Source: Streptomyces sp. BK208
GTDB taxonomy: Bacteria > Actinomycetota > Actinomycetes > Streptomycetales > Streptomycetaceae
Length of the DNA: 64,000 bases
Reading direction: 5' to 3'
NCBI RefSeq assembly: GCF_004364245.1
Contig: NZ_SOAV01000003.1
Location: 543,104 to 607,103, forward strand
The position numbers were made by a program, and so were the translations under genes. Every line of letters starts with the position of its first letter. The first letter of the stretch is position 1. The notes beneath the pieces were generated by a model. It did no database searches. It saw nothing but the letters and a program-made list of their open reading frames with translations, and was not told where the DNA came from. Positions 25,433-32,895 of this stretch are shown in pieces.

Positions 25433-28030
25433 TCAGTAGGCGGAACTCACGGTGACGCCGCTGAAGCTGCTCACGGCGTGCAGGCTGATGTAGTTGGCGC
25501 CGGCCGGCGGGTTGCTGATGGTCAGGGTGTGGCTGTTGCCGGACCCCGTGGCCCGCTGCGTGTAGCTCGTGGTGCCGGGCCAGCCGCTGGTGCTGTAGTA
25601 CAGGTCCGCGTCGCCCGTCCCGCCGGAGGTGGTGATCTTCAGCTGGGTGGTGCCGGCCGGGACGTAGAGGTACAGGTAGGCGTAGTTGCCGGTGGTGGCG
25701 GACTGGTTGCCGCGTTGGCAGTTCTGGCCCAGTTCCCGAGTGTCGGTCCCGGTGCACTCGGTTCCGCCGCCTCCGCCGCTGCCGACGGTGACCGTCCTCG
25801 TGGCGGTGGCGGTGGCTCCCTTGTCGTCGGTGACGGTCAGCTTCACCGTGTAGGACCCGGCCGACCCGTACGTCTTGACGGGGTTGGTGGCCGTGGAGGT
25901 GGTGCCGTCGCCGAAGCTCCAGGAGCGGGAGGCGATGGTGCCGTCGGCGTCGGTGGACTGGTCGGTGAAGGTGACGTCCAGGCCCTGGACGGCGGTGGTG
26001 AACGCGGCGGTGGGCGCCTGGTTCCCGGGCGGGTTGGTGCCCCCGCCACCGCAGTTGCCGGCCGCGCAGGCCGCCAGCCAGGTGTACCAGTCGTTGTCGT
26101 AGCGGGTGCCGATGGTGCCGGTCAGGTAGCTGCGGGCGGCGTTCCAGTTTCCCGCGCGGTAGTGGCCGAGGACGGTGTCCATGTCGGCGCGGTGGTTCTC
26201 GAGCATGTACCGCACGGCGAGGTAGCCCCAGCGGTAGATGCGCGTGGTGTCGTGGCTGTACGTGGTGTCGAACAGGGTGCTCAGCGCGTACGTGCGACGC
26301 CCCGCCTCGGTCGTCGCCTCGGTGTAGGGGACACCGCGGTAGGAGTAGGAGACGTACTCGGCGAAGCCCTCGACCCACCAGATGGTCGGGGTGGTGATGT
26401 TGGCGTTGAAGTCGCCGTACATGTCGAAGCGGCCGTCGAGGTAGTGGGTGTACTCGTGGTTGAGGTTCCAGATCTGGAAGTCCGGGCGCAGCCACTCGGC
26501 CTCGTAGGCGATGAAGCGCGGCTGGTTGCCGACCGCCGACGGATTCCCCTCCAGGTACATGCCGCCGTTGTTGGTGTCGATCCCGTACATCGCGCCGGCG
26601 TAGGTCTGGTAGTCGGTGCTGGAGTCGAAGACCACGACCTCGATGGTGCTGTTGTTGTCGTTCGCGACGGGGCCGTTGTCACGGACCACGTTGTGGAAGT
26701 AGGCGTCCTGGTTGCGCAGGCTGCTGCAGCTGGAGGACAGCTCGCCCGAGGTCATCTGCTGCGCCTTGATGGTGATGCTGGAGCTGCACGGGTAGGTCAC
26801 CGTCAGGACGGAGCGGGCCAGTTGGGCCTGGAGGCCGCAGGTGCCGTAGTAGGAGCAGTTGGCCTTGTCGTAGTAGTCGGTCATCTCGGCCACACCGACC
26901 CACAGCGGGGCCGTCCGGCCCTTGATGGAGCTGGAGTTGAGCAGGCCGCCGGCCAGAGGGCTGACCTTGGAGCGCAGCGCGGAATGCTGCAGGAACCGGC
27001 CGAGTTCACGTCCCGCGTTCGACGTGAGGTACGACTGGTCCGTTCCCAGCAGCGCGAGGTGGCCGCTCGCGAAGTTGTAGAGCGCGTCGATCAGGCCGGG
27101 GTCAGACTGCACGGCACTCACGAACGCGGGCACCTGGTGGCCTCGGAAGGTCACCGTGTAGACGTTGTTGACGGCGTTGAGCATCCACCAGGAGGAGTTC
27201 CAGGTGGAGTCGTAGTCCGCCAGCAGTCGCTTGACGACGTGGATGTAGCGGGCGTTCTCCTCGGCGCTGTCGATGAGCGTGACGGCCTCGGCGAGCGTCT
27301 CGCCGTTGGCGTCGTTGACGTCGCGGGAGTGCGGGCTGGCGAAGAAGGCGTCGAGCCCGGCGCGTATCGCGGTCTGCAGGCTGCTGCCGTAGGTGCCCAC
27401 CGTGCCGGCGTTGTAGTAGTGCACGTAGTAGCCGGCGCGCAGGTAGAGCACGAGCTGCGGCATACCGGTGGAGGCGTTGCCCGGGTAGGACGTCGAGCCG
27501 TCGCGCAGGGCGTAGGCGACCGAGGTCATCTGCGACTCACGGAAGGCGTAGTAGGCGTCGTTCCCGGTCAGGTTGAACAGGGTGTTGACGCAGTCGGTCG
27601 TGGACGCCTTGATCTGCTGGACCAGCGCGCCGCCGCTCCGGCTGGTGAAGTCGGAGACGTTGCACGCGGCGGCACGCGCACGAGAGTTGCCGGTCTTGCC
27701 GGCGACCGCCTTGTCCGTCGACTTCGAGGGACGGACCGGCGCCTTCGCGGTCTTGCCGTACACCTCCTTGAGCGCGTCCTTACTCGCGGCCACGGGCGGA
27801 AGCTCGGACGCCTTCGTGCGTCCCTGCGCGACGTGCTCCGTCTCGGCGGTGGGGGACTGCGCGACGGGCGGGGGTCCCGCGTGCTCCGGGTCGTCCGCCG
27901 CGACGTGCACGACGGACCCAGTGTTCCCGGCTGCGCCAGCCGGCTGCGACAGCAGGCCCACGCTCATGGCGACGGTCAGGGCCAGCGGCAGCGCCGCCCC
28001 CAGACCTCGCCGTACCAGTGACTTTCTCAC
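25433..28030 (-). CDS. Secreted collagenase-type metalloprotease (M9) with PKD and PPC domains
   Basis: This 865-residue protein has a signal peptide (basic start, then ALPLALTVAMSVGLL, ending QPAGAA). A helical activator region is followed by the gluzincin catalytic domain with H525-EYT-H529 and downstream Glu554 in WWVEGFAEYVSYSY, the zinc ligands of M9 collagenases. After a Gly-rich linker comes a PKD domain (about 675-765: NQAPTAAFTTAVQGLDVTFT, then WSFGDGTTS). The C-terminal domain (about 780-865) is of the bacterial pre-peptidase type. GTG 28030 was preferred because GGGAGG lies just upstream; ATG 28042 is an alternative that adds four residues. It probably degrades collagen-like protein outside the cell and is paired with the neighbouring serine protease. 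Confidence 0.92.
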   Translation of the reverse strand: MRKSLVRRGLGAALPLALTVAMSVGLLSQPAGAAGNTGSVVHVAADDPEHAGPPPVAQSPTAETEHVAQGRTKASELPPVAASKDALKEVYGKTAKAPVRPSKSTDKAVAGKTGNSRARAAACNVSDFTSRSGGALVQQIKASTTDCVNTLFNLTGNDAYYAFRESQMTSVAYALRDGSTSYPGNASTGMPQLVLYLRAGYYVHYYNAGTVGTYGSSLQTAIRAGLDAFFASPHSRDVNDANGETLAEAVTLIDSAEENARYIHVVKRLLADYDSTWNSSWWMLNAVNNVYTVTFRGHQVPAFVSAVQSDPGLIDALYNFASGHLALLGTDQSYLTSNAGRELGRFLQHSALRSKVSPLAGGLLNSSSIKGRTAPLWVGVAEMTDYYDKANCSYYGTCGLQAQLARSVLTVTYPCSSSITIKAQQMTSGELSSSCSSLRNQDAYFHNVVRDNGPVANDNNSTIEVVVFDSSTDYQTYAGAMYGIDTNNGGMYLEGNPSAVGNQPRFIAYEAEWLRPDFQIWNLNHEYTHYLDGRFDMYGDFNANITTPTIWWVEGFAEYVSYSYRGVPYTEATTEAGRRTYALSTLFDTTYSHDTTRIYRWGYLAVRYMLENHRADMDTVLGHYRAGNWNAARSYLTGTIGTRYDNDWYTWLAACAAGNCGGGGTNPPGNQAPTAAFTTAVQGLDVTFTDQSTDADGTIASRSWSFGDGTTSTATNPVKTYGSAGSYTVKLTVTDDKGATATATRTVTVGSGGGGGTECTGTDTRELGQNCQRGNQSATTGNYAYLYLYVPAGTTQLKITTSGGTGDADLYYSTSGWPGTTSYTQRATGSGNSHTLTISNPPAGANYISLHAVSSFSGVTVSSAY

Positions 28031-28477
28031 AGCGCCTCCCATGGGGGATCCGGCCGTGCGGAGCACGGCCGACTGAAGGGGGAGAGGGCGTGGGAAACGG
28101 AGTACCGCGCTGCCACCTGACGGAAGACGGATGTCCTCTCCGTCTTGGCATGGCCACGCCCTGCAACATGGAACATGGCACAGGTGACATTGCACAGGGA
28201 ATGGCGTCGAGGAGTGAGACCGTGGGCGGGACCGGTGCAAGCGGGTCCGCAGGACCACCGGAGACGAGTCGGAACGGCTGCTGGGAGGGGGTGCCGACTC
28301 CTGGCGGCCCTCTCGCCGAACGGGGCATAACAGTTCCGCCGTGTCAGTCATAAGACTTCGTTCCGGAAGCGCCGTCGGGCTCCGAAGGAAGCGACGCCTG
28401 CGCATACTTGGCCGACGCACTCTCCCCCCACGGGTACGAGAATTCCTGTTCGTCTCGATCTTGCGAGGACGAGCCTC
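28031..28477. promoter_or_regulatory. Divergent promoter region of collagenase and binding-protein genes
   Basis: These 447 bp hold no convincing gene. A tandem AACATGG-AACATGG (28165-28178) followed by related ACAGGTGACAT sequence stands about 140 bp upstream of the collagenase start and could be an activator site. I see no clear -35/-10 pair. Confidence 0.35.
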
Positions 28478-30043
28478 ATGAGGCCTATTCGTGCGCACAT
28501 CCGTGCGTCCGTCGTCACACCCACGGTGATCGCCACGGCACTGGCAGCCGGTCTGCTGCTTTACCCGACGGACGACCAGGAGGGCGCCACCATCAAGGTC
28601 GGGACGACGGAACCGCCGACGTCACTCGACCCGGCCGGCGGCTACGACTCCGGCTCGACGGCTCTGTACAGCAATGTCTTCCAGACACTGCTGACCCTGG
28701 AGCCCGGAGTGGCGGAGCCCGTACCCGACGCAGCCGAAAGCTGCTCCTTCACCGATTCCGGCCTACGCACCTATCGATGCCGGCTGCGGGATGACATCAC
28801 CTTCTCCAGCGGACGCAGAATGACAGCCAAGGACGTCCGGTTCTCGTTCGAACGGGTCAAGAAGATAGATTCCGATGTGGGGCCGTCGTCCCTCCTGGAC
28901 ACCATCGAGTCGATGGACGCCCGCGACCGGACCGTCACTTTCCGACTGACCGCACCGGACGCCACGTTCCCCTTCAAGCTGACGACCGGGGCGGGCTCGA
29001 TCGTCGACTCGACCACGTACCCGGCGGACTCCCTGCGCTCGGACGGCCGGATCGACGGGACCGGACCGTACGGCGTCGTCTCCTACGCGAAGGGCGAGAA
29101 GATCTCCCTCTCGCCCAACCCTCGGTACAAGGGCGCCGCCGAGAACACCGGCCGGCCGATCGAACTCCACTTCTACGACACCCCCGACTCACTCGCCCGG
29201 GCCTGGATATCCCACCGCATCGATGTCGCCCTCAGACAGCTTCCCCCCGAAATGCTCGCCGATCTGAACCCGAGCGATCCGGGGCTTCGCGTGACGGAGG
29301 CGCAGAGCGCGGAGACTCGAAACCTGTATCTCAACAACCGCCGCGGCAAGCCGTTTCACGACAGACGCGCACGGCAGGCGGCGGCCTGGCTGATAGACAG
29401 GGACCGGATTTCCTACGACGTCTACGACGGAACCGTGGACCCGCTCTACTCCCTCATCCCGACGAGCATCACGGGCCACACCACCTCCTTCTTCGACAAC
29501 TACCCTCACAAGAACGCCGAAAAGGCACGCCGCCTCCTCGTCGAGGCCGGTGAGGAAATCCCGCTGTCTTTCACCTACGGTTACGCGGCGGGACGCGGAT
29601 CAGCCCACGAGGAGGCTGCGGAGGTGAAAAAGCAACTAGAGGCCGACGGGCTGTTCAAGGTGACCCTCAGAGGATATGAATGGGACGAATTCCAGAAGAG
29701 CTGGGCCGAGGGAGAGCTCGACGCCTACGCCGTCGGCTGGGTCGCCGACTACCCCGATCCCGACACCTTCGGCGGTCCTCTCGTCGGCACGGACGGCACC
29801 ATGGCGACGGGGTACGGCAGCAAGGCCGCCGACCGGCTGATCACGAGCAGTCAGCGCTTCGCCGACCGGAGCGACGCCGAAGCCGACCTCGAAGCCCTTC
29901 AGCGGATCGTCGCCCGCGACGTGCCCGTCGTCCCGCTGTGGCAGGCCAAGGACTTCGTGGTGTCCGGGGAGGACGTGGGCGGCGGCCAGTACGCGGTGGA
30001 CGGCACCGGGCTTCTGCGCCTGTGGCGACTGACCTGGATCTGA
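28478..30043 (+). CDS. Extracellular solute-binding protein, family 5 (peptide/nickel type)
   Basis: This 521-residue protein belongs to the DppA/OppA family, which delivers peptides to ABC importers. It shows IKVGTTEPPTSLDPAGGYDS, the YSNVFQTLLTLE segment, DDITFSSGRRMTAKDVRFSF and the DAYAVGWVADYPDPDTF segment. The N-terminus is a hydrophobic anchor (VTPTVIATALAAGLLLYP) without a lipobox cysteine, so it is probably membrane-anchored or Sec-exported and not a lipoprotein. No permease or ATPase genes are adjacent, so it is an orphan binding protein. ATG 28478 follows GCGAGGACGAG. Confidence 0.9.
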   Translation: MRPIRAHIRASVVTPTVIATALAAGLLLYPTDDQEGATIKVGTTEPPTSLDPAGGYDSGSTALYSNVFQTLLTLEPGVAEPVPDAAESCSFTDSGLRTYRCRLRDDITFSSGRRMTAKDVRFSFERVKKIDSDVGPSSLLDTIESMDARDRTVTFRLTAPDATFPFKLTTGAGSIVDSTTYPADSLRSDGRIDGTGPYGVVSYAKGEKISLSPNPRYKGAAENTGRPIELHFYDTPDSLARAWISHRIDVALRQLPPEMLADLNPSDPGLRVTEAQSAETRNLYLNNRRGKPFHDRRARQAAAWLIDRDRISYDVYDGTVDPLYSLIPTSITGHTTSFFDNYPHKNAEKARRLLVEAGEEIPLSFTYGYAAGRGSAHEEAAEVKKQLEADGLFKVTLRGYEWDEFQKSWAEGELDAYAVGWVADYPDPDTFGGPLVGTDGTMATGYGSKAADRLITSSQRFADRSDAEADLEALQRIVARDVPVVPLWQAKDFVVSGEDVGGGQYAVDGTGLLRLWRLTWI

Positions 30044-30169
30044 CGGCTCGGACCTGACCCGACCGGACGGGGACGTGCGGCTGTTCGCCGGGGTGCCGGG
30101 ACCGCTCCGGCCGCGGCGCCGAGGATTCCGACCGGTCTGCCACCGTATGCGCTCTGCGAACACCACCAC

Positions 30170-30460
30170 AGGCCCTCTCATGCCCGGCGACGAGTTTGAC
30201 AGCGACCACGCCAAGACCGATCACGGCGTTGAGTACGCCGGCGATCAGGGCTCCCAGACGCCCGGCGCCGACACGCAGCCCGCTCACGAAGCCCCACCGG
30301 GCCGGCGCCGCCACCTCACTGACCACCGAGACCCACAACGCCGTGTCCAGGGCGAGAACCCCCAGGGCGGACAGGGCGATCAGCAGCGCCGGTCCCAGTG
30401 CGCTGCTGAGGAGAGGGCTGCTGGTGAGCAGCGCGTGACGGGCCTCGGGTCCGTCGGGCC
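30170..30460 (-). pseudogene. Fragment of a small integral membrane protein fused to a doc relic
   Basis: On the minus strand, in the same open frame as the broken doc C-terminus, about 85 residues encode two hydrophobic helices (LLIALSALGVLALDTALWVS and GALIAGVLNAVIGLGVVAVK) separated by PARWGFVSGLRVGAGRL. There is no start codon or ribosome-binding site. It looks like a gene end joined to the decayed toxin by deletion. The family is not recognised. Confidence 0.35.
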
Positions 30461-30461
30461 G

Positions 30462-30760
30462 GCGCCCGTGCGGCGGGACGGTACTGGCGCTGGCGCCGTT
30501 GAACCGCAGGAAGACGCGCATGGCGAGCCAGGCGGTGCGCTTGTTGCCGTCGATCAGCGCGTGATTGCGGGCGACGGAGTGCAGTAGTGCCGCGGCTTCT
30601 CGTGCAGGGTGGGATACAGCTCGGCTCCGAAGACGTTCGTCCGGGGCCGTTCGATCGCCGACACAAGGAGGCCCATGTCACGCACGCTGTGCTCGGCACC
30701 GTTGACCGTGCGCACGATGGCCAGGATCTCGTCGATCTGGAGGTAGCGCACGCCGCTCAC
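30462..30760 (-). pseudogene. Decayed second Doc toxin gene
   Basis: The sequence parallels the intact Doc at 21.0 kb. The first ~55 residues read MSGVRYLQIDEILAI, then RDMGLLVSAIERPRTNVFGA and ELYPTLHEK. After that a 1-bp deletion near 30590-30600 shifts the frame before the HxxxDGNKR active site. In the shifted frame MRVFLRFNGASASTVPPH remains, and then homology ends in unrelated membrane-protein sequence. It overlaps the retained antitoxin by 4 bp. The toxin is therefore dead while its antitoxin persists. Confidence 0.85.
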
Positions 30761-30951
30761 TTCAGGTAGTCCAGAATCTCCGCATCGCTGTCCATCAGAC
30801 CGGCCAGAACGTCATCGACCTTCAGCTCGGCCCGGTCCCGGGCATCACGAATGGCCCCGATGGCAAGCTCCTGCTTGCTGCAACCCTCCCCACGAGCCCG
30901 CTCCGTAAGCTTCGTGTCCAGGTCGTCGGGAAGCCGGAGTGTCATCGCCAT
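30757..30951 (-). CDS. RHH/CopG-type antitoxin, second copy (orphan)
   Basis: This 64-residue protein is nearly the same as the antitoxin at 21.4 kb, with MAMTLRLPDDLDTKL and the acidic end DSDAEILDYLK. ATG 30951 was chosen by comparison with that copy; longer starts upstream read through the operator. Its toxin is frameshifted, so it is an orphan antitoxin. It could still repress its own promoter or neutralise or regulate the intact Doc of the other copy, if cross-recognition occurs. Confidence 0.85.
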   Translation of the reverse strand: MAMTLRLPDDLDTKLTERARGEGCSKQELAIGAIRDARDRAELKVDDVLAGLMDSDAEILDYLK

Positions 30952-30959
30952 AAGGTCAT

Positions 30960-30976
30960 GATGCCTGCCTGGTATC
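30960..30976 (-). promoter_or_regulatory. Operator-like dyad of the second antitoxin
   Basis: GATGCC (30960-30965) and GGTATC (30971-30976) with a 5-nt spacer, 8 bp from the start codon. This is the same layout as at 21.6 kb with one base changed. Confidence 0.5.
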
Positions 30977-31012
30977 ACGCGCCACCGTCGAGTCTCGTGC
31001 CCTAAAGAGGTC

Positions 31013-31830
31013 CTAACAGAGGCGTCGAACGTGACGGTGGGTGATCAGGCAGACGGCGAGGCCGAGGAATGCTTCGTGGATGTCGTCGCGTCGTTCCCAG
31101 CGGATGCGCAGGCGGCGGAAGCCGTGGAGCCAGGCGATCGTGCGCTCAACGACATAGCGGAAGATGCCCAGGCCAGTGCCGTGGGGCTCGCCCCGTCTCG
31201 CGATCACGGGGCGGATCCCGCGCTGTCAGAGCAGGCGGCGGTACTTGTCGTGGTCGTAGCCGCGGTCCGCCAGCAGTGCATCGGGGCGTCGACGGGGTCT
31301 GCCGACCCGGCCCGCGACGGCGGGAACCTTGTCGAGCAGCGGCTCGAGCTGGGTGACGTCGTTGCGGTTGCCGCCGGTCAGCGACACCGCGAGCGGGATG
31401 CCCTGTCCGTCGACGATGAGGTGGTGCTTGCTGCCCGGCCGTGCGCGGTCGACCGGGCTGGGCCCGCTTTTGGGCCCCGTCGGGCGGCCCGCACGTGCGA
31501 GGAGTCGATCACCGCCCGTTCCCAGTCCAGCTGGTTCTTCGACCGCAGCTCGTTCAGCAGCAGTACGTGCAGTCGGTCCCAGACGCCGGCCTCGTTCCAG
31601 GCCGCAAGACGCCGCCAGCAGGTCATCTCCGAGCCGAAGCCGAGCTCCTGGGGCAGGTACTCCCACTGGATGCCGGTGTGCAGGACGAACAGGATCCCCG
31701 ACAGGGCCTGGCGGTCCGGCACCCGCGGTCTGCCCTGGACCTTCTTCGGACCCGGCTTCGGCAGCAACGGCTCGATCAGCGACCACAGTTCATCCGACAC
31801 GATCCACGGCCGCGACTGACTGTTTCCCAT
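31013..31830 (-). pseudogene. IS5-family transposase with premature stop
   Basis: The first frame (ATG 31830 to about 31440) encodes the N-terminus (SQSRPWIVSDELWSLIEPLL, then ERAVIDSSHVRAARRGP). At a CCCAAAAG run near 31465 the reading continues in the -1 frame with DRARPGSKHHLIVDGQGIPL and RPDALLADRGYDHDKYRRLL. That slip is normal for this group. An in-frame TGA (31226-31228) then interrupts the gene before QRGIRPVIARRGEPHGTGLG and VVERTIAWLHGFRRLRIR. The loss of the final catalytic Glu region means the copy cannot transpose by itself. Confidence 0.85.
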
Positions 31831-31885
31831 ACCCACATATACGAGCAGAGAGGCCGACAGCCTCATGATCAGCAGCTTTTGTTAG
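31013..31885 (-). mobile_element. IS5-family insertion sequence, about 873 bp, inactivated
   Basis: The element runs from CTAACA (31013) to TGTTAG (31885). The imperfect terminal inverted repeats share CTAACA-A-GC and a TGA-G further in. It contains a transposase in two overlapping frames joined by a -1 slip site, as in IS427-group members, plus a later in-frame stop. The CTAA/TTAG ends fit the short TA-containing targets of this group. It lies between the orphan antitoxin and an IS110 fragment. Confidence 0.75.
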
Positions 31886-32040
31886 AGCCAGTAAAAGCGC
31901 TGGTGACCCCCAGAGGCCGGGTGACCAATGAGCGCACCACGAACGTCAACGCACTGAACGCGCTGGTTCGGGTCGTGGACCTCGTAATCGATGGGCGTCG
32001 GGCACTGACCGGTCGGCCGCCCGGTGGCAAGATCGGATGA
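31886..32040 (+). pseudogene. IS110-family transposase scrap
   Basis: About 50 residues (RVTNERTTNVNALNALVRVV, then DLVIDGRRALTG) match the middle of actinomycete IS110-type transposases, which read NERTxxVNALxALLRTVDLG there. There is no start and the frame ends at TGA 32038-32040. It directly abuts the right end of the IS5-family element. Confidence 0.5.
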
Positions 32041-32154
32041 GACGAGACATGAGCCACCAGCGGTCTGCGTCACGGTCCCGTGCGGCTCAAGATCGGGCTC
32101 GTTCTGCCGGGGCTTCGCTGTCGACGGGCCTGCGAGCCGCCTGGGCGGGGTGCG

Positions 32155-32751
32155 TCACGGGTGATGTGGCAAGTCGTCATCCGCGAGCAGTCGACGCGTC
32201 GCTCCGGCCGCGAAGTCGGACACGGTCGTCAGATCGTCGCCTTGGTCGATTCTGCGGATGCACGCATCGACGACTGCTTGGACCACCGCCACGGTCAGCT
32301 CTGGCTGTGGCAGCCCCAGTTCGCGCACGACCCGGGCGAGCGCCTCATGTAGCGAGATGTGCAGATTCCTCACCCTCTCCCGCGCCGACGGGGAGAGCGA
32401 GTCGCGCGAGAGCGCGGCCCGCCAGCCGTGGGTGCCGCGAGCCGCCTGTTCGAGGTTGGCCCTGACGTAGGCGGCAGCCTGGGCGGCGGGTGTGGTCTCG
32501 GCCGCGATGGCCTGCTCCACTGCGTCGATCCAGGCGGGGAATTCGCGGGTGACGACGAGTTCGAGCAGGTCGTCGATGGAGTTGAAGTAGCGGTAGATGC
32601 TGTTGCGGGCGATCCCGGCTCGCGCGGCAACCGCTCCGGCCGTGAGGGCTTCGGCACCACCCTCTTCCAGGAGCTCCTCGGCCGCGTCGATCAGCTGCGC
32701 GAGCCGCTGCGCCCGGTGCTCCCGGACGCTGCCGGCTTCAATCTTGGGCAT
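32155..32751 (-). CDS. TetR-family repressor
   Basis: This 198-residue protein has the TetR helix-turn-helix at 14-60 (AQLIDAAEELLEEGGAEALT, then AGAVAARAGIARNSIYRYFN). The helical ligand/dimer domain follows. The length is typical. It is divergent from the MMPL transporter, with a 27-bp palindrome in the 144-bp gap, so it most likely represses that gene and itself until a lipophilic ligand binds. ATG 32751 begins MPKIEAGSV; its ribosome-binding site is GAAGCGGAG. Confidence 0.93.
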   Translation of the reverse strand: MPKIEAGSVREHRAQRLAQLIDAAEELLEEGGAEALTAGAVAARAGIARNSIYRYFNSIDDLLELVVTREFPAWIDAVEQAIAAETTPAAQAAAYVRANLEQAARGTHGWRAALSRDSLSPSARERVRNLHISLHEALARVVRELGLPQPELTVAVVQAVVDACIRRIDQGDDLTTVSDFAAGATRRLLADDDLPHHP

Positions 32752-32838
32752 TTTCTCCGCTTCACCTCGGACGCTGTGCCGTCTCCCGCCAACCTACCCC
32801 CACGCCCGAGAGGCCGAGGGGGCGTGTTAGCTTGACGC

Positions 32839-32865
32839 AACTTAGAGACACCCTGTCGCTAAGTT
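32839..32865. promoter_or_regulatory. 27-bp palindromic TetR operator candidate
   Basis: AACTTAG (32839-32845) and CTAAGTT (32859-32865) flank inner arms GACA/TGTC. Twelve of the thirteen symmetric pairs around centre 32852 include only two mismatched positions. A TTGACG at 32832-32837 could be the -35 box of the MMPL promoter, so a bound repressor would block it. It lies 30 bp upstream of the MMPL ATG. Confidence 0.75.
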
Positions 32866-32895
32866 CTGTCCGTACTTCCTGCTGAAGGCTGCCCG

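Noticed and set aside
28145..28330. Short frame in the collagenase/binding-protein gap
   Set aside because: It has Arg/Gly-rich composition, no ribosome-binding site and sits where divergent promoters are expected.
31226..31830. Treating the transposase frame change as a mutation
   Set aside because: The CCCAAAAG slip site and the ORF overlap match programmed -1 frameshifting in this IS group. Only the later TGA is taken as inactivating.
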